The notes beneath the pieces were generated by a model, which did not search any database, was not told where the DNA came from, and was given only the letters and a program-made list of their open reading frames with translations. A DNA stretch of 64,000 nucleotides from Ignavibacteriota bacterium (GTDB lineage: Bacteria > Bacteroidota > Ignavibacteria > UBA10030 > SZUA-254), in NCBI GenBank assembly GCA_016212665.1, contig JACREZ010000024.1, positions 1 through 64,000 on the forward strand, in the 5' to 3' direction. Shown here in pieces: positions 61,540 to 64,000 of the stretch (the first letter of the stretch is position 1; each line of letters opens with the position of its first letter). Made by a program: the position numbers and the translations under genes.

Positions 61540-62536
61540 ACATCTTCCGATAATACTCTTTATACTCTCCGCTCATCACTCGTCTCCACCACGATTCATT
61601 CTTCAAATACCAATCAATCGTCATTGTAATTCCTTGCTCGAACGTTACCGATGGTGTCCAACCTAATTCTGTTTGAATCTTCGTCGCATCAATAGCGTAA
61701 CGTAAATCGTGTCCCGGTCTGTCCTTTACATACGTGATGAGACTTTCCGGCTTGCCAAGTTCCTTCAACAATATCTTCACGATGTCAATATTTTTCCATT
61801 CATTATTCCCGCCGATGTTATACACTTCACCGATTTTCCCCCGATGAAGTACTACATCAATTGCCGCGCAATGGTCAATTACATACAACCAATCACGTAC
61901 ATTCAAGCCTTTGCCATACACAGGTAACGGTTTATTCTCCAGAATATTTGCAATCATCAACGGAAGTAATTTTTCAGGAAATTGATACGGACCATAATTG
62001 TTAGAACATCGGGTAATCACAACCGGCAAACCAAATGTGTGTTCATACGCGAGCGCAAGTAAATCTGCTGAAGTTTTTGATGCGGCATACGGACTGTTCG
62101 GATGAAGTGGAGTCGTTTCGGTAAATTTTCCTTCGGCACCAAGTGAACCATAGACTTCATCTGTAGAAACTTGTAAAAACTTCTTGATTCCATTCTCGCG
62201 CGCAACATCGAGAAGAATTCCGGTCCCGGCAACATTCGTCTGAACAAACACAGCCGGTCCCAAGATGCTTCTATCAACATGAGATTCGGCGGCAAAGTTC
62301 ACGATTGTGTCAACGCCGAATTTTTGCATCGCAGATTGAACATCATCTTTCCGGCAAATATCTCCTTTTACAAAATGATAACGAGGGTTGTCTTCAATTC
62401 CGGTCAAATTTTCAAGATTTCCGGCATAGGTAAGCGCATCAAAATTGATGATGGAATAGTCGGGATGTCGTTCGAGCATGTATCGAACAAAGTTACTGCC
62501 GATAAATCCACAGCCCCCGGTGACTAAGATTGTCAT
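61526..62536 (-). CDS. rfbB: dTDP-glucose 4,6-dehydratase
   Basis: Converts dTDP-glucose to dTDP-4-keto-6-deoxyglucose, the branch point to dTDP-rhamnose and other deoxysugars. It has 336 aa, the normal length. Motifs: NAD-binding TGGCGFIGSNFVRYML, VNFAAESHVDRSI, QVSTDEVYGSLG with the catalytic Asp-Glu pair, YAASK (Tyr and Lys), TRCSNNYGPYQFPEKLLPL and NVRDWLYVIDHC. First gene of the leftward polysaccharide cluster. No rfbA, rfbC or rfbD is in the window, so they must lie elsewhere. Confidence 0.97.
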   Translation of the reverse strand: MTILVTGGCGFIGSNFVRYMLERHPDYSIINFDALTYAGNLENLTGIEDNPRYHFVKGDICRKDDVQSAMQKFGVDTIVNFAAESHVDRSILGPAVFVQTNVAGTGILLDVARENGIKKFLQVSTDEVYGSLGAEGKFTETTPLHPNSPYAASKTSADLLALAYEHTFGLPVVITRCSNNYGPYQFPEKLLPLMIANILENKPLPVYGKGLNVRDWLYVIDHCAAIDVVLHRGKIGEVYNIGGNNEWKNIDIVKILLKELGKPESLITYVKDRPGHDLRYAIDATKIQTELGWTPSVTFEQGITMTIDWYLKNESWWRRVMSGEYKEYYRKMYDER

Positions 62537-62790
62537 TCGTTCCTGAATTGTTTCTGAAATGATTTGAATTTAACCAAGTTGATTTTTAACGGAGACAAAT
62601 CTACAAAAAGAGTAGGGCAAAACCAACTCACTCACTGTTGATTGGATGAGCGGAGTTTTGGAGTGATGTAGTTCGTTTACAGATAATTTATATTTGAAAC
62701 GTGGGGAGTAGAGTGTAGAGCGCGTGGGTGAGATAATTCCCCCATGCCCTCCACTCCCGCGCCCCATTGCATTTCCATATTATAACCTCA
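62537..62790. other. Intergenic region upstream of the polysaccharide cluster
   Basis: 254 bp that should hold the promoter of the rfbB-first operon. It contains simple GGAGTGATG-type sequence around 62650-62670 and a GC-richer stretch near 62740-62770. I found no repeat partner, RNA or clear promoter boxes. Confidence 0.4.
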
Positions 62791-63531
62791 TTAATGTACC
62801 ATCAATCTCTTCAGTAGAATCTCCTTGTTCTTCCTTGAGACTTCAACCTCAGTTCCATCCACAAGAATTACCGAGCCGCCATCACCTTTTACATATTCTT
62901 TGATGTGACTGAGATTGACTAAGTGCGATTGATGTACGCGAACAAAATTACATTCGGTGAGAAGTCCTTCAAATTCTTTTAATGTTTTTGATGCAAGATG
63001 TTTTTCTCCATTGATAGTAAAGATGCGGGTGTAATTGCTGTCCGATTCGCAACGGAGAATGTTACTGATTTCCACGAAGAGTAATCCGTTTCTCGTCGGC
63101 ACACCGATTTTCCCATACACATTTTTCAGACTGTGAAAGAAAACATCAAACTGCTCGTTTGGATTTTTCGGGTGAATCGAGTGTTCCGCCTTTTCAACCG
63201 CCGCTTTTAATTCTTTGATGTCAATCGGCTTCATCAAGTAATCGAGCGCGCTGAATCGGATTGCTTTGATGGCGTAATGATTATGCCCCGTACAGAAAAT
63301 GACTTTGAAATCAATTTTTTCTAAACTTTGTAACATTTCAAATCCATCCTGAAATGGCATCTCAACATCAAGGAAAACCAACTTAGGTCTGTGCTTGTAA
63401 ATCGCCTTCTTCCCTGCTTCAGCAGAATCAGCAGTCTCTACAACTTCGACAGAAGGACAGAATTTTTGCAACATCTGTTGTAAAGCGCTTCTCCCTTTTG
63501 GTTCGTCGTCAATGATTATTGTTCTTACCAT
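62791..63531 (-). CDS. LytTR-type response regulator
   Basis: A 246-residue regulator. The receiver (~1-120) has the phospho-acceptor Asp in FLDVEMPFQDGFEML (about residue 55) and YLMKPIDI with the conserved Lys. The LytTR DNA-binding domain (~140-245) has FVRVHQSHLVNLSHIKEYVKGDG and ends EVSRKNKEILLKRLM. It is likely the partner of the kinase fragment at 63661. Nearness to the polysaccharide cluster makes surface-glycan genes a possible target, but that is inference. Confidence 0.95.
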   Translation of the reverse strand: MVRTIIIDDEPKGRSALQQMLQKFCPSVEVVETADSAEAGKKAIYKHRPKLVFLDVEMPFQDGFEMLQSLEKIDFKVIFCTGHNHYAIKAIRFSALDYLMKPIDIKELKAAVEKAEHSIHPKNPNEQFDVFFHSLKNVYGKIGVPTRNGLLFVEISNILRCESDSNYTRIFTINGEKHLASKTLKEFEGLLTECNFVRVHQSHLVNLSHIKEYVKGDGGSVILVDGTEVEVSRKNKEILLKRLMVH

Positions 63532-63660
63532 GGGCGTAAGTTACAAGTTAAAAATGAAAAATGAAAAGTTGTCATCCCTCTGTGACATTTGCGTTCTTTG
63601 CTGTTCAATCGAAATCCCTCCAAACGCAAAGCACGCAGAGAAACCGCGAAGAGCACAAAG

Positions 63661-63999
63661 TTAACTTTGTATCGGAATCAAGAGGACAACTCTTGTCCCT
63701 AACGGATTCCCGTCATGCTCAATTAAATCCTCGATGTTCACGCTTGCCTTTTTGTTTGTTGATTTGCTCATCATCTCCAACCGTTCGCGTGTCACCGTCA
63801 TACCTTTCGATTCATGCTCTTTGTTTCTTAATTTCCTGATTTCAGACGCACGCTTCCTCCCGATACCATTATCTTCGATGATGCATTGCAACATCTCATC
63901 ACTCATTTGAAGCGAAACAAGAAGTTTTCGTTCGCCTTCTTTATGAAGCAGCCCATGCCAGATTGCATTTTCAACAAACGGTTGAATCAACATGGCAGG
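63661..63999 (-). CDS. LytS/YehU-type histidine kinase, C-terminal part (cut by right edge)
   Basis: The frame is open to the window end; the residues before the apparent ATG at 63993 (P-A-M) continue the family motif, so the gene extends beyond 64000. Visible is the HATPase_c domain: MLIQPFVENAIWHGL (N-box), IIEDNGIGRKRASEI (D/G-box) and GTRVVLLIPI at the end. In the His_kinase (LytS) class this domain follows a His-containing helix. It precedes the LytTR regulator by 130 bp on the same strand, and the two should form a system. Confidence 0.92.
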   Translation of the reverse strand, partial: PAMLIQPFVENAIWHGLLHKEGERKLLVSLQMSDEMLQCIIEDNGIGRKRASEIRKLRNKEHESKGMTVTRERLEMMSKSTNKKASVNIEDLIEHDGNPLGTRVVLLIPIQS

Positions 64000-64000
64000 A

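Overview
The window looks like chromosomal DNA from a member of the Ignavibacteria or a neighbouring lineage of the Bacteroidota/Chlorobiota (FCB) group. Four secreted proteins end in a type IX secretion C-terminal sorting domain (YPNPFNP ... LGREVATL ... PSGVYFYR), a hallmark of that group. HAF, SBBP and BNR-repeat secreted proteins, a propeller-type sensor kinase, and DUF1573, DUF971 and DUF1385 genes fit the same picture. The lineage call is an inference from protein style; no rRNA or ribosomal-protein gene is present to settle it.

Layout. 1-2130: the end of a sorting-domain protein, a hypothetical protein, REP-like palindromes, a 21-bp minisatellite, and tRNA-Glu(CTC) and tRNA-Gln(CTG). 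2189-9461: housekeeping genes (Wzy/WaaL-like ligase, lon, tadA, prfA, DUF1385). 9813-14473: a membrane sensor kinase and its NarL-type regulator. 14474-21294: an accessory block with a stand-alone sorting-like domain, a 42-bp repeat array, a helical hypothetical protein and two secreted HAF-repeat proteins. 21516-25433: a tightly coupled lemA / membrane protein / two-M48-protease cluster. 25848-33245: a secreted SBBP-repeat protein, DUF1573, DUF971, TerC, an M28 peptidase and ApaG. 33459-37932: two amidohydrolase-type secreted proteins. 37933-39568: repeats and two small membrane proteins. 39569-45351: a sorting-domain protein, a flippase, nadC, a Trm112-like protein, a thioesterase, a four-helix-bundle gene and accA. 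45386-62536: a large leftward surface-polysaccharide cluster (initiating phosphoglycosyl transferases, glycosyltransferases, Wzx, Wzy, Wzz, Wza, RfbB). 62791-64000: a LytTR regulator and the end of its LytS-type kinase.

The polysaccharide genes form a complete Wzx/Wzy route. Lipid-linked sugars are started by an 828-residue fusion of two unrelated initiating enzymes, extended by several glycosyltransferases, flipped, polymerised, length-controlled and exported. A second fusion protein in the cluster has lost the catalytic core of its initiating-enzyme domain. The middle of the cluster is markedly AT-rich, which suggests transfer.

The most unusual signal is a dispersed repeat of about 31-41 bp. 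It flanks a lone four-helix-bundle gene as near-perfect terminal inverted repeats (39 of 41 positions), making a 464-bp cassette that exactly fills the gap between accA and a thioesterase gene. Copies of the same sequence lie in intergenic DNA and, strikingly, in frame inside two sorting-domain coding sequences, where they encode the stretch NF(E/G)FRIA(N/D)F(E/G). Separately, simple-sequence DNA typical of the intergenic spaces here encodes the hydrophobic cores of three signal peptides. Three minisatellites with 21-bp or 42-bp periods (two or four helical turns) complete a window in which repeats appear to feed into both gene architecture and protein sequence.
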